Origin: Salegentibacter echinorum
GTDB taxonomy: Bacteria > Bacteroidota > Bacteroidia > Flavobacteriales > Flavobacteriaceae
Direction: 5' to 3'
DNA length: 64,000 nucleotides
Assembly: GCF_900129445.1 (NCBI RefSeq)
Contig: NZ_FQVT01000011.1
Coordinates: forward strand, 1-64,000
The notes under the pieces are model-generated. The model did not search any database and was not told the DNA's origin. It was given only the letters and a program-made list of their open reading frames with translations. Both the position numbers and the translations under genes were made by a program. The stretch's first letter is position 1; each line of letters opens with the position of its first letter. Positions 25,007 to 32,884 of this stretch are shown here, piece after piece.

Positions 25007-27665
25007 GTTTAAATTTATTCGTCATTTCTACTATCTTTTTTACAACGGTATCCAACTCTTCCGCTGATTCGCCAATATAGTCCAGAATTTCTTCTAAGGT
25101 TTTCTCCCCGCCATTGGCATCTTTATATAAATAAACTAATCCTAAAATTCTCGAGAGTGGGGAGCGTATGGTGTGTGATTGCAACCACGCAATCTCCTGC
25201 AATTGTTCATTTTGTTTTCTTATACTTTGTGTTTGCCTTTTTGAATTGCTTATATCAAGGACTGAACCAACTACTTTAATAGGGTTCCTATCCTTATCTC
25301 TTAAAATATAACACCTGTCAACAAGGTAAACAATGGAATTATCTCTATTTAGTATTCTATATTCTCCATTCCAAAAATTCCTTTCTTCACACTTCAGTAT
25401 TTCTTCAAATGAAGTACAGACACGCTCAAAATCTTCACTGTAAATTTTATTTGTCCAGGAATTATTTATGGACAATTTTTCTTTTGTATTATAATCTATA
25501 TAATTTAAATAGCCTTCCCCTCTCGAAATTGTTTTATTCCGAAAATCCATCTCCCAGATTAATTCGTTGCTTGCTTTTTGAGCCAATACAAATCTTTCAT
25601 TGCTTAATTTTAATTTTAGTTCTTGATTCTTTTTTTCGGTTATGTCCTGAATAATTCCCTCTATTCTATTTGGGGTATTGTCTTCGTCAGCAATTACCTT
25701 TATTTTTTGCTTTACCCACCTCATTTGCTTACTATCCGTTATAATTCGATGTTCAAATTCTGGATTTTGCCCCGGAATAACATATTTATCATATGGATTT
25801 TCCAAATAGTGCCTATCGTCTGGATGAAATGCTTTAATTATATTTTCCTTGGTGGGTATGAAGTTATTTTTTTCTTTTCCGTAAATTTTATAGGTTTCTT
25901 CACTCCAAACGGAAAGATCAGAATCTAAATCCCTACTCCAATATCCGATTTTTGCAATTTTCTGTGCTGCTTTTAGTTTTGTATAAGCCAAATTTAATTT
26001 TTCCTCCGACTTTATTTGTATGGTTATATCTTTAGCTACTAAGATTATATTTTTTGTCTCAGGAATAACTTTACCATTCCATTCCAACCATTTAATTTCT
26101 TTGCTCTTTGAGATAAATCTTGTCCGAAGTGACTGAAATACCTTATTTTTAAGAGCAAATTTGATTCTTGTTATTATATTTTTATCTTCATCCGGATGTA
26201 AAAAATTAAAAATATTACTACCTAATATTTCGAGAATAGGATATTGAAGAAGTTCTGTAAATGACTGATTACATTTTTTAATTACCCCCTTATAATCAAC
26301 AATGCAATGAGGGTAAGGAGAAAGGTTGAAAAAATTATTGTAATTTTCTTCTACTACTTTTTGTTTTATAACTGGCCCAATATGCTTTCCAATATCTACT
26401 AGAAACTCAGTTTGACCCTTTAGCTCCTCTTTTCTGTATTTTGATAGACAAAGTAAACATCCTAGAACTTCCTCATTGTAGAAGATCGGTATTCCTATTC
26501 CTGTCTTAATATTAGCTTTTAAAGCATTGGATCTTCTAATAAATTTTTGGTTTTGCTGTAAATCATCCCAAATAATAGGACTCTGCTCCATCCAAATGTT
26601 TCCGGGTAGTCCCACTCCTGGTTTAAAACGATTTACTGCTTTAGTCATATAAAAATCTCCTTTTAATTTAACCTCGTTACTTAGGGAGCAAAATAAATCC
26701 ATGTCACTTTTATCCTCCGACACTAACCAGATTTCAGCAATATTTATCGTTGAAAATCGCAACACCCTTCTTAACACTTCATTAAGACTTTCTAGCAAGG
26801 TTCCAGTTTGACTTGCAGAATTAACCAGAGATTTAATTATCTCTTTATTTAACCTTTCTTCTACTTTATGTGTAATATCATTAGATATAGCAATGATTCC
26901 TTGTATAGTAGGATCTGAAAGATCGTTAACAAGTTGAGTTTCTAGCCAACGCCATTTTTTATTTACATCCCTAAAACGGTAAGGTGGAATAAAAACATGT
27001 TTTGTATTATTTATTAAATTTAATGACTCTTTAACCTTAGGTAGATCTTCTAAATGAATAAAATTAAGTGCATTATTTCCAATAAACTCATTTACTTCTA
27101 TACCTAATACCTCTTCTGCGTTCCCACTTACATACTTATAAAAACCTTTTTTATCAATTACGGCAATTAAACCTGATATATCCGCATCGAAGATCTTAGA
27201 GCGAACTTTTTTTTCCGTAATTTTTTCGTTTTCTCCGTTTAAACTACAATTCGAGGTACAATTTTCCTTCTCATTCTTATAATCCACTTTGACTACACAA
27301 TCTCCTAAATCAGAAATAGTAAGCATAATGGCATTTTTTGACTGAAAAATTATCGGTTGATCCTTAACGCGTACAGCAATTTCTTTTTCATCTTTTCTCA
27401 GCTTGAGAATCTTCTCAAGCTGCGGTATTTTATTTTCTAATTTGCACGAACTTATGTCTTCCAGACTTAATTCCAGGAATTCATCAACGCTATACCCATA
27501 TAATTTCTTAGCTTCTTTATTTATAGCTAAAATTTTTTGATTTTGTTTTTCATAAATCAAAATAGGATACGGTATTACTTGAAACAGAAGTTTATATTCT
27601 TCCATTTGTTCATCTCGGGATAGGGCACCTAACATAGATTCGGAGAATGTTAAAGACAACTCCAA
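24981..27665 (-). CDS. multi-PAS/GAF sensor with HisKA-like domain but no ATPase domain
   Basis: 894 residues, soluble. PAS-like domains at about 25-135, 160-275, 445-560, 570-690 and 690-815 (repeated W..E.Q.I..D and WLE/W signatures, EGIIQDITEKK, VVGSVLDISNSKRQ) and a GAF-like domain at about 285-440. Residues ~815-890 form a dimerisation helix pair with an H-box variant WLQSHTIRSPLSRILGLV (His about 831). The protein stops there: no N, G1 or G2 boxes of the HATPase domain. It is paired with a receiver-only protein. It must use a kinase in trans or signal without phosphorylation. Confidence 0.85.
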   Translation of the reverse strand: MELSLTFSESMLGALSRDEQMEEYKLLFQVIPYPILIYEKQNQKILAINKEAKKLYGYSVDEFLELSLEDISSCKLENKIPQLEKILKLRKDEKEIAVRVKDQPIIFQSKNAIMLTISDLGDCVVKVDYKNEKENCTSNCSLNGENEKITEKKVRSKIFDADISGLIAVIDKKGFYKYVSGNAEEVLGIEVNEFIGNNALNFIHLEDLPKVKESLNLINNTKHVFIPPYRFRDVNKKWRWLETQLVNDLSDPTIQGIIAISNDITHKVEERLNKEIIKSLVNSASQTGTLLESLNEVLRRVLRFSTINIAEIWLVSEDKSDMDLFCSLSNEVKLKGDFYMTKAVNRFKPGVGLPGNIWMEQSPIIWDDLQQNQKFIRRSNALKANIKTGIGIPIFYNEEVLGCLLCLSKYRKEELKGQTEFLVDIGKHIGPVIKQKVVEENYNNFFNLSPYPHCIVDYKGVIKKCNQSFTELLQYPILEILGSNIFNFLHPDEDKNIITRIKFALKNKVFQSLRTRFISKSKEIKWLEWNGKVIPETKNIILVAKDITIQIKSEEKLNLAYTKLKAAQKIAKIGYWSRDLDSDLSVWSEETYKIYGKEKNNFIPTKENIIKAFHPDDRHYLENPYDKYVIPGQNPEFEHRIITDSKQMRWVKQKIKVIADEDNTPNRIEGIIQDITEKKNQELKLKLSNERFVLAQKASNELIWEMDFRNKTISRGEGYLNYIDYNTKEKLSINNSWTNKIYSEDFERVCTSFEEILKCEERNFWNGEYRILNRDNSIVYLVDRCYILRDKDRNPIKVVGSVLDISNSKRQTQSIRKQNEQLQEIAWLQSHTIRSPLSRILGLVYLYKDANGGEKTLEEILDYIGESAEELDTVVKKIVEMTNKFKHEADLIDR

Positions 27666-28248
27666 ATATAACTTTTTTTAAATTTTTAACAAAGGTAGTT
27701 ACTGTTTTAACCAAATAAACAATAAGGCTTCAAATCATTTACGTTAAAAAACGCAATACAAGCTATAATCATGTGTTTTACATAAATTACAGATAAGCAT
27801 GCGATAACTCACTTATTTTGGGAATAAAAGATTTTTGGAAGAAGAGTTTGGAAATAATAAATCCTTCAGGCTCTTTTAGTGGGGTATGTGCGCAGGATCC
27901 GTAATCGGTAATATCATAAATGACCAACTTATCCGAATCTCAACTTTCTGGTCCTTGAAAACTTTCTGGCCATTAGGTTCGTGCTTGGCCCCTTCAAGAT
28001 TCTTATTTTTCTAAACAAATGCTGATAGGTTATTGCTGATACCATTATTTTTTGGATCTTTATATTTCTTCAACCGAGCTTCCAATTCGACGAACAAAAT
28101 TTGAAATATAAATTTTCTTCGGGGATCAGCTCAAGTTGTTCTAGTGTTATTTTATTACAAACGGTTAAATTAAAGATTAAAGATAAAAAGGGGTTCTTCA
28201 GATATTAGGATAAAAGATGATAGTTTTGGGAATTTATTTTCTTAAGGA
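27666..28248. other. non-coding stretch, nothing recognised
   Basis: 583 bases upstream of the sensor gene and downstream of the decayed SRAP gene. AT-rich near the sensor start, more mixed in 27850-28080. I see no intact frame above 60 codons, no tRNA and no clear repeat. It is probably decayed accessory DNA. Confidence 0.5.
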
Positions 28249-28676
28249 TTAAGATATTAAAACAAACTCCCCTGCTCTATCATCTTCCACCGGATTTGAA
28301 ATTTCCGGAGTATTAGAGTTTATTTCACGCTTGTAAATGTTGGCCACCGTATGTGCTTTGAAATCCTCTTTTATAAAACCGTGCTTAACCAGGTCTAGAA
28401 TACCTTTGTCCGTTAAATCTTCCCGGAGCCACTCCCCTTCAAAAGATGGGTCTAAAACCAGTGGCATTCTTTTTTTCTTGTTGTGTACTTTTTCAAAAAA
28501 GTCATTAGCTTCGGTAGTTACCAAGCTTACGCTCCAGTAATCTGATTCGTATTCGTTGTAGATTCCGGCGAAGGTGAACAATTTTGGTTTTCTAAATATC
28601 AATATTTCGGAACCGCGCCACCTTTAAAATTATTGGGATAATGGGGTTCAAAATAGCCATCGGTAAAATTAAACAA
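28249..28676 (-). pseudogene. decayed SOS-response-associated peptidase (SRAP/HMCES-like)
   Basis: SRAP proteins crosslink to abasic sites through an N-terminal Cys2. Here only the C-terminal part is open (28249-28602, TTG or no real start): FTFAGIYNEYESDYWSVSLVTTEANDFFEKVHNKKKRMPLVLDP... AHTVANIY, which matches the family core TIITTEAN..M..IHN-RMPVIL. Upstream in another frame (to about 28676) is GYFEPHYPNNFKGGAVPKY followed by a stop, suggesting a frameshift. The N-terminal catalytic Cys region is missing. It is non-functional for SRAP chemistry. Confidence 0.65.
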
Positions 28677-29129
28677 CGCCTTTCTAGTGAGTTTTATAGG
28701 TGTTTATTCATCTATTAAAGTGTTTTGAACTTCACAATGATTTAATTGCTTAATCGGAGATAATACAAATTGGCAATTCCTCCAAAATTTTTAATTTGGC
28801 TTATTAAAAAGAGATGATAAGAAAGCTAAACTATCATCGTCTCAAACCGTTGGGTTATATTCCGGCTAAAGATGACGTATATTCCAACCTAATTGCGGCA
28901 GGTAGATAATAAAGAGCAAAATTCCTCTGGCCACGGTGAGAGGACTTAGAATGGAATAATCATCCCCTTAAAAAACGCTAAAGTCTTCGCCTAAAGACGA
29001 GGAATTTTCACCCAGATTGAAATATTAAAAAATTCGGCTTGTGTTAAACCGAAAAGTTATCGATAATTTATACGCTACGAGCCATATACAAACACGGTAT
29101 GTGCACTAAACCGAAACGACAACGTACCA
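28677..29129 (+). other. non-coding stretch with half attC-like site opening module 4
   Basis: 453 bases without a credible gene. At its right end are TTCGGCTTGTGTTAAACCGAA-type small hairpin (about 29031-29052), then TACGCTACGAGCCATATACA (29071-29090), resembling the right arm of the other attC-like sites, and GGTATGTGCAC (29096-29106). TATGTGC (29098-29104) is the reverse complement of GCACATA (30176-30182) at the end of the module. The left arm and R'' box are not found, so this is a half site. Elsewhere nothing is recognised. Confidence 0.45.
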
Positions 29130-29696
29130 ATGACAACAATAGACAAAATTCTCGACAACATATATTCGCTTCCCGAAACGTCTAAACAAATGCTACAAAA
29201 GCACATTAACAAAGTCAGTTTTCCGAAGGGCCATATCTTGTTACGAGCGAACAGAATTGAAAAGAACATTTACTTTATTAAACAAGGGATTGTTCGGGCT
29301 TATGCTAAAACAGCCGACAGCGAAGTAACTTTTTGGTTTGGAAAAGAAAACGACACCGTTATTTCTATGAAAAGTTATATTGAAAATTTGAAAGGATATG
29401 AAGACATAGAATTGTTGGAAGATTGTGAACTGTATGAACTAAAAGCAGAAGAACTGAAAAGACTTTTTGAAAAAGATATAAGAATTTCAAATTTTGGAAG
29501 AAAGTTGGCAGAAAAAGAACTTATAAAAATCGAAGAAAAACTTATAGCACAACAATTCAAAACAGCTACGCAAAAATATAAAGAACTAATTAAACATAAT
29601 CCCGATTTAGTTCAACGAGTGCAGTTAAGATATATTGCTTCTTATTTAGGTATAACCCAAGTCAGTTTAAGTAGAATTAGAGCACAAATAAAGTAA
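29130..29696 (+). CDS. Crp/Fnr-family transcription regulator
   Basis: 188 residues. The N-terminal cyclic-nucleotide-binding-like domain (FPKGHILLRANRIEKNIYFIKQGIVRAYAK... FWFGKENDTVISMKSYI) is typical of the Bacteroidota Crp group that lacks the cAMP-binding Arg-Ser pair. The C-terminal helical region ends in YKELIKHNPDLVQRVQLRYIASYLGITQVSLSRIRAQ, the DNA-binding domain. It is first in module 4, 82 bases before the SMR efflux gene that it probably controls. Confidence 0.88.
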   Translation: MTTIDKILDNIYSLPETSKQMLQKHINKVSFPKGHILLRANRIEKNIYFIKQGIVRAYAKTADSEVTFWFGKENDTVISMKSYIENLKGYEDIELLEDCELYELKAEELKRLFEKDIRISNFGRKLAEKELIKIEEKLIAQQFKTATQKYKELIKHNPDLVQRVQLRYIASYLGITQVSLSRIRAQIK

Positions 29697-29778
29697 ATAG
29701 CTATTATTTATCATTTGTAAAATTTATCCTCAATTTCATTTCCGACCTTTGCCAATAAAATTTTAAAGGAATAAGAAC

Positions 29779-30096
29779 ATGAATTGGATTATTTTAGTTG
29801 CTGCCGGGATTTTTGAAATAGGGTGGCCCTTAGGTTTAAAAATGGCTCAACAAACAGGAAGTAATAAACTTGGATGGATATTCGTTGCTGCAACATCTAT
29901 GGCGATTAGTGGTGGATTATTGTTTTCTGCCCAAAAAACAATACCTATAGGTACGGCTTATGCAGTATGGACAGGAATAGGTGCTGTTGGAACACTATTA
30001 GTTGGGATATTCTTTTTTGGTGACTCAGCCAGTATTTTAAGATTATTATCAGCAATGCTCATTGTTACAGGAATAATAGGATTAAAGATATTCTAG
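29779..30096 (+). CDS. gdx: small multidrug resistance transporter, SugE/Gdx type
   Basis: 105 residues with four membrane helices. The SugE/Gdx subfamily pattern is seen in the first helix, AAGIFEIGWPLGLKMAQ (essential Glu13 present), and in the loop KTIPIGTAYAVWTGIGAVGT. Members export guanidinium ion or, in some cases, quaternary ammonium compounds in exchange for protons. No guanidine riboswitch is evident in the 82-base leader; regulation is more likely through the upstream Crp/Fnr protein. The symbol rests on subfamily resemblance. Confidence 0.87.
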   Translation: MNWIILVAAGIFEIGWPLGLKMAQQTGSNKLGWIFVAATSMAISGGLLFSAQKTIPIGTAYAVWTGIGAVGTLLVGIFFFGDSASILRLLSAMLIVTGIIGLKIF

Positions 30097-30182
30097 TTTT
30101 TTTGAGGTCTCCCTTTATTACTGCGTTAATAGCGCTATTGTTGAACAAAAAGCAGTTTCCACTAATCTATAACAAGCACATA

Positions 30183-30487
30183 GTCGAGTAGGCATAGGGG
30201 AATCTCCCTCCCTTTACCTCTCACAGAATAGTATCCCGAAGAAATTCGGAACAGGCAGTGAACCTCTCAATTCACACGGCTCTTATTACAAAGACGGTTT
30301 GGTCTATTTATTTAAATCAATTTGTAACCCAATTCCCAATGGTAGAACAGATTTGGATCCCTCTAACAATCTCTCTGTATCATTTTATTGCTTTGGCTTT
30401 GCTTAAAGCTTTTATACTTGTTGAGCATCCATCTAATTATACGGTTATGTATGTCATAAACTAACCGTAAGCTCTCGAAGGCTTATT
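30183..30487 (-). mobile_element. group II intron E, 3' remnant of the intron C family
   Basis: About 305 bases closely resembling the 3' end of intron C (22501-22780): domain VI ending CTACTCGAC at 30183, domain V parts GAGCCGTGTGAATTGAGAGG, and broken codons of the RT C-terminus. A palindrome TCCCGAAGAAATTCGGA with ACAGGC (30234-30256) is inserted in domain V. Homology stops near 30487. The plus-strand flank AAGCACATA at 30174-30182 is the end motif of module 4, so it used the same target position as the other introns. Confidence 0.75.
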
Positions 30488-30668
30488 CACTAGTAAATTG
30501 CATCTGCTAACCAAAGGAATTTTTTCATCGACCTCATAAAACACATCAAGTTTTATGATCTAAATAAGGTTTCATTTTGATTACGAGTAAAGTAAATCAT
30601 CTGTTACCAAATGAAAGGGCAGAATGGAAAAGAGCAAATTGTTGTACCTATGTTGTACCTGCATTAAA

Positions 30669-30699
30669 AAAGGCAGAAACGAATAAACGTAACTGCCTC
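30669..30699 (-). terminator. terminator of the tRNA-Met transcript
   Basis: On the minus strand, just downstream of the tRNA: AGGCAG, 17-base loop, CTGCCT, then a run of T. The stem is short but the T run and its position are convincing. Confidence 0.65.
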
Positions 30700-30708
30700 A
30701 TAATCAAG

Positions 30709-30782
30709 TAGCGAGACCGAGATTTGAACTCGGGACCTCCGGGTTATGAATCCGACGCTCTAACCAACTGAGCTACCTCGCC
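30709..30782 (-). tRNA. tRNA-Met (CAT anticodon)
   Basis: 74-base cloverleaf on the minus strand: acceptor GGCGAGG with TCTCGCT, D-arm GCTCAGTTGGTTAGAGC, anticodon arm TCGGATTCATAACCCGG (anticodon CAT), T-arm CCGAGTTCAAATCTCGG. CCA is not encoded. An initiator tRNA would have other stem features; a modified Ile2 tRNA cannot be fully excluded. The gene marks the border between the island to its left and the conserved chromosome to its right, a usual integration target. Confidence 0.93.
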
Positions 30783-30963
30783 TTAGGTGTCGCATCCTGC
30801 TATTCACGTGTCTTTACAGCGCCTTACAGCTTTCTAGAATGCGGGTGCAAATATATAAACATTTTGTTTTGACACAAACATTATTTTCTAAAAAAATTTA
30901 TTTTGTTTTCTTTTTATCTCTCCAATTAATATCTATATTGCCCAAAACTAATTAAAATCTAAT

Positions 30964-31353
30964 ATGGAAGATAAGATCAAGTACGAAATGGAATTTCCCA
31001 TTCAAGCGTCTCCATCATTACTATACCAATATATTTCTACTCCATCTGGATTAAGTGAATGGTATGCAGATAATGTAAATTCACGTGGCGAATTATTCAC
31101 TTTTATTTGGGAAGGTAGTGAAGAAAAAGCTAAATTAATTAGCAAAAAAAGCGATGAGCGGGTAAAATTTAGATGGGTGGAAGAAGAAGATACCCCATAT
31201 TTTTTTGAGATAAGAATTCAAGTGGACGATATTACCAAAGATGTCTCTATAATGATTACCGATTTTGCCGATGATGAGGATGAGGTGGATGAAGGAAAAA
31301 TGCTTTGGGATAATATGATTACAGATTTAAAACAAGTATTAGGATCGGCTTAA
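30964..31353 (+). CDS. START-like/SRPBCC domain protein
   Basis: 129-residue cytosolic protein with the helix-grip pattern of the SRPBCC superfamily: YEMEFPIQASPSLLYQYISTPSGLSEWYADNV at the N-terminus, a beta sheet with FTFIWEGSEEKAKLI, an acidic loop DFADDEDEVDE and a final helix MLWDNMITDLKQVL. In Flavobacteriaceae this gene regularly precedes a class IV aminotransferase, as here. The ligand is unknown. Confidence 0.85.
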   Translation: MEDKIKYEMEFPIQASPSLLYQYISTPSGLSEWYADNVNSRGELFTFIWEGSEEKAKLISKKSDERVKFRWVEEEDTPYFFEIRIQVDDITKDVSIMITDFADDEDEVDEGKMLWDNMITDLKQVLGSA

Positions 31354-31511
31354 TATTCATAACTGTTTTTGACTAAAAAATAATTGGAATCCTGGTTTTT
31401 AATATCAAATTCTAAATCTAGAAAAGTCTGAAACAGCTTTAAAAGAAAGCCAAAGTAACTTGTAAAAGTTTCTACCGAACAATACTGATTCATAAGATAA
31501 ATATTAATTTT

Positions 31512-31540
31512 GCCCTGTTCTTTAAAACAGGGCTTTTTCT
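31512..31540 (+). terminator. intrinsic terminator ending at the next start codon
   Basis: GCCCTGTT (31512-31519) pairs with AACAGGGC (31526-31533), followed by TTTTT (31534-31538). It closes the START-like gene transcript, yet the T run ends two bases before the ATG of the aminotransferase (31541). Confidence 0.85.
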
Positions 31541-32386
31541 ATGATAAATTTAAACGGAAAATTAGTAGCAAACGATAAAGCATCCCTTTCTATTACAAAT
31601 CGAGGCTTCGCTTACGGGGATTCTGTCTTTGAAACCATAAGGGTTATTAACGGGAAAATTGTTTTTTGGGAAGATCATTATTTTAGATTAATGGCTTCTA
31701 TGCGTATTATGAGGATGGAAATTCCCGCTACGTTCTCACCAGAATTCCTGGAAAAAGAAATTTTAAGCCTGGTTAAAGAAAACGAACTAGATACTACTGC
31801 CGCTCGTGTTAAATTCTCGGTTTACCGGGAAGAAGGCGGTTATTATAGGCCTAAGACTAAAAATGTAGGCTACCTGATAAATGCAGAAAAGCTCTCCCAG
31901 GCTTTTTACGAATTAAATGAAGAAGATTATATAATAGAACTTTTTAAGGATCATTATATTAACAGTGGCTTACTGGCTACCATAAAATCTAACAATCGAG
32001 CTGTAAATGTACTGGGGAGCATTTATGCCGATGAAAATGACTATGAGAACTGTTTGCTTCTCAACGAAAAAAAACACGTGGTAGAAGCACTCAACGGAAA
32101 TATTTTCCTGGTAAAAGGTAACACCATTAAAACGCCACCACTTAGTGATGGCGCTCTAAATGGCATTACCCGCAAGAAACTTTTGGAGATAATTGAGAAA
32201 ACAGACGATCTAAATTTAGAAGAAGCCACCATCTCCCCTTTTGAATTACAAAAAGCCGATGAACTTTTTATTACCAATGTGATTACCGGAGTGCAACCTA
32301 TTACCAAATACCGTAAAAAAAGTTTCGGGAACAATGTGGCTAAAAGTCTATTGTCAAAATTGAACGTAAAAGCAAAATTAGGTTAA
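31541..32386 (+). CDS. class IV aminotransferase
   Basis: 281-residue PLP enzyme of the branched-chain aminotransferase / D-amino acid transaminase / aminodeoxychorismate lyase fold. Seen are RGFAYGDSVFETIRV at 22-36, the catalytic-lysine region LLATIKSNNRAVNVLGS at ~147-163, NGNIFLVKGNTIKTPPLSDGALNGITRKKLLE at ~186-217 and the end of the active site ELFITNVITGVQPI at ~254-267. The family layout is complete. The substrate (Ile/Leu/Val, D-Ala or ADC) cannot be fixed from sequence alone. The start directly follows a terminator hairpin, leaving no normal leader. Confidence 0.9.
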   Translation: MINLNGKLVANDKASLSITNRGFAYGDSVFETIRVINGKIVFWEDHYFRLMASMRIMRMEIPATFSPEFLEKEILSLVKENELDTTAARVKFSVYREEGGYYRPKTKNVGYLINAEKLSQAFYELNEEDYIIELFKDHYINSGLLATIKSNNRAVNVLGSIYADENDYENCLLLNEKKHVVEALNGNIFLVKGNTIKTPPLSDGALNGITRKKLLEIIEKTDDLNLEEATISPFELQKADELFITNVITGVQPITKYRKKSFGNNVAKSLLSKLNVKAKLG

Positions 32387-32834
32387 GATCTTTAGCAGGT
32401 TTTATTCAAAAAAAATACTTAGTTATAGGTAGAAGAGGTATGCTTCCAAAAAAATCCTCTATTTAGAGACAAGTCCCCGGGAAGTAAAGCCCTGGCCATC
32501 GTCTCGCGATTAAAATTCTAAATATGGTAAATTCTCCGGCAAGTTTTTCTTTAGACTTTGAGTTGAAATCTATTATGTCAACTTAATTTTTTAAAGTCGC
32601 GCAGAAATTCATTTTTTTCTATGATGCTGCAATTGATATGCATGACCTTTGTAATTAGGCCATTAGAAGTATAACTACCGGCCGCAAGAGAAAATAGAAC
32701 ATAATAAAAGAGGTTGAATACGTCATTACATTGTTAAATTGCTATTATTTCAATATCACCGTTTTTCATTTTTTATCCGGAGAGCTTCAGTTAACATTGA
32801 ACTCATTTATAGCCCAAGATTAAAATTCGTTTTT
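32387..32834. repeat. non-coding stretch with dispersed-repeat copy 1 (32437-32518)
   Basis: Within this gap, 32437-32518 reads GGTATGCTTCC...GAGACAAGTCCCCGGGAAGTAAAGCCCTGG.CATCGTCTCGCGATTAAAA and matches the repeat also found at 43890-43990 (opposite strand), 49364-49472, 58021-58107 and weakly 56143-56231. No protein is encoded. The function is unknown; it may be a non-autonomous mobile element or an intergenic RNA signal. The rest of the stretch shows nothing. Confidence 0.65.
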
Positions 32835-32878
32835 GTAACAAATGTTACCCTTACTTCAGACTTAATTTCATAATTTTG
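32835..32878 (+). promoter_or_regulatory. promoter -7 box with Crp/FNR-like palindrome
   Basis: GTAACA-AA-TGTTAC (32835-32848) is a perfect 6-2-6 palindrome of the kind used by Crp/FNR-family regulators in Bacteroidota. The -7 box TAATTTTG (TAnnTTTG) is at 32871-32878 and lacks a good -33 TTTG, as expected for an activated promoter. The palindrome centre is about 43 bases before the predicted start of transcription. Confidence 0.5.
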
Positions 32879-32884
32879 CTATTA

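Noticed and set aside
28249-28602. Functional SRAP/YedK gene
   Set aside because: The N-terminal catalytic Cys region is missing and the upstream homologous part is in another frame.
14346-30182. Integron integrase gene
   Set aside because: Looked for tyrosine recombinase motifs in all larger frames; none found in the window. The array interpretation therefore rests on the sites only.
30709-30782. Initiator or Ile2 tRNA
   Set aside because: CAT anticodon allows three identities; the G1-U72 acceptor pair and the anticodon stem lacking three G:C pairs fit elongator Met best, though Ile2 is not fully excluded.
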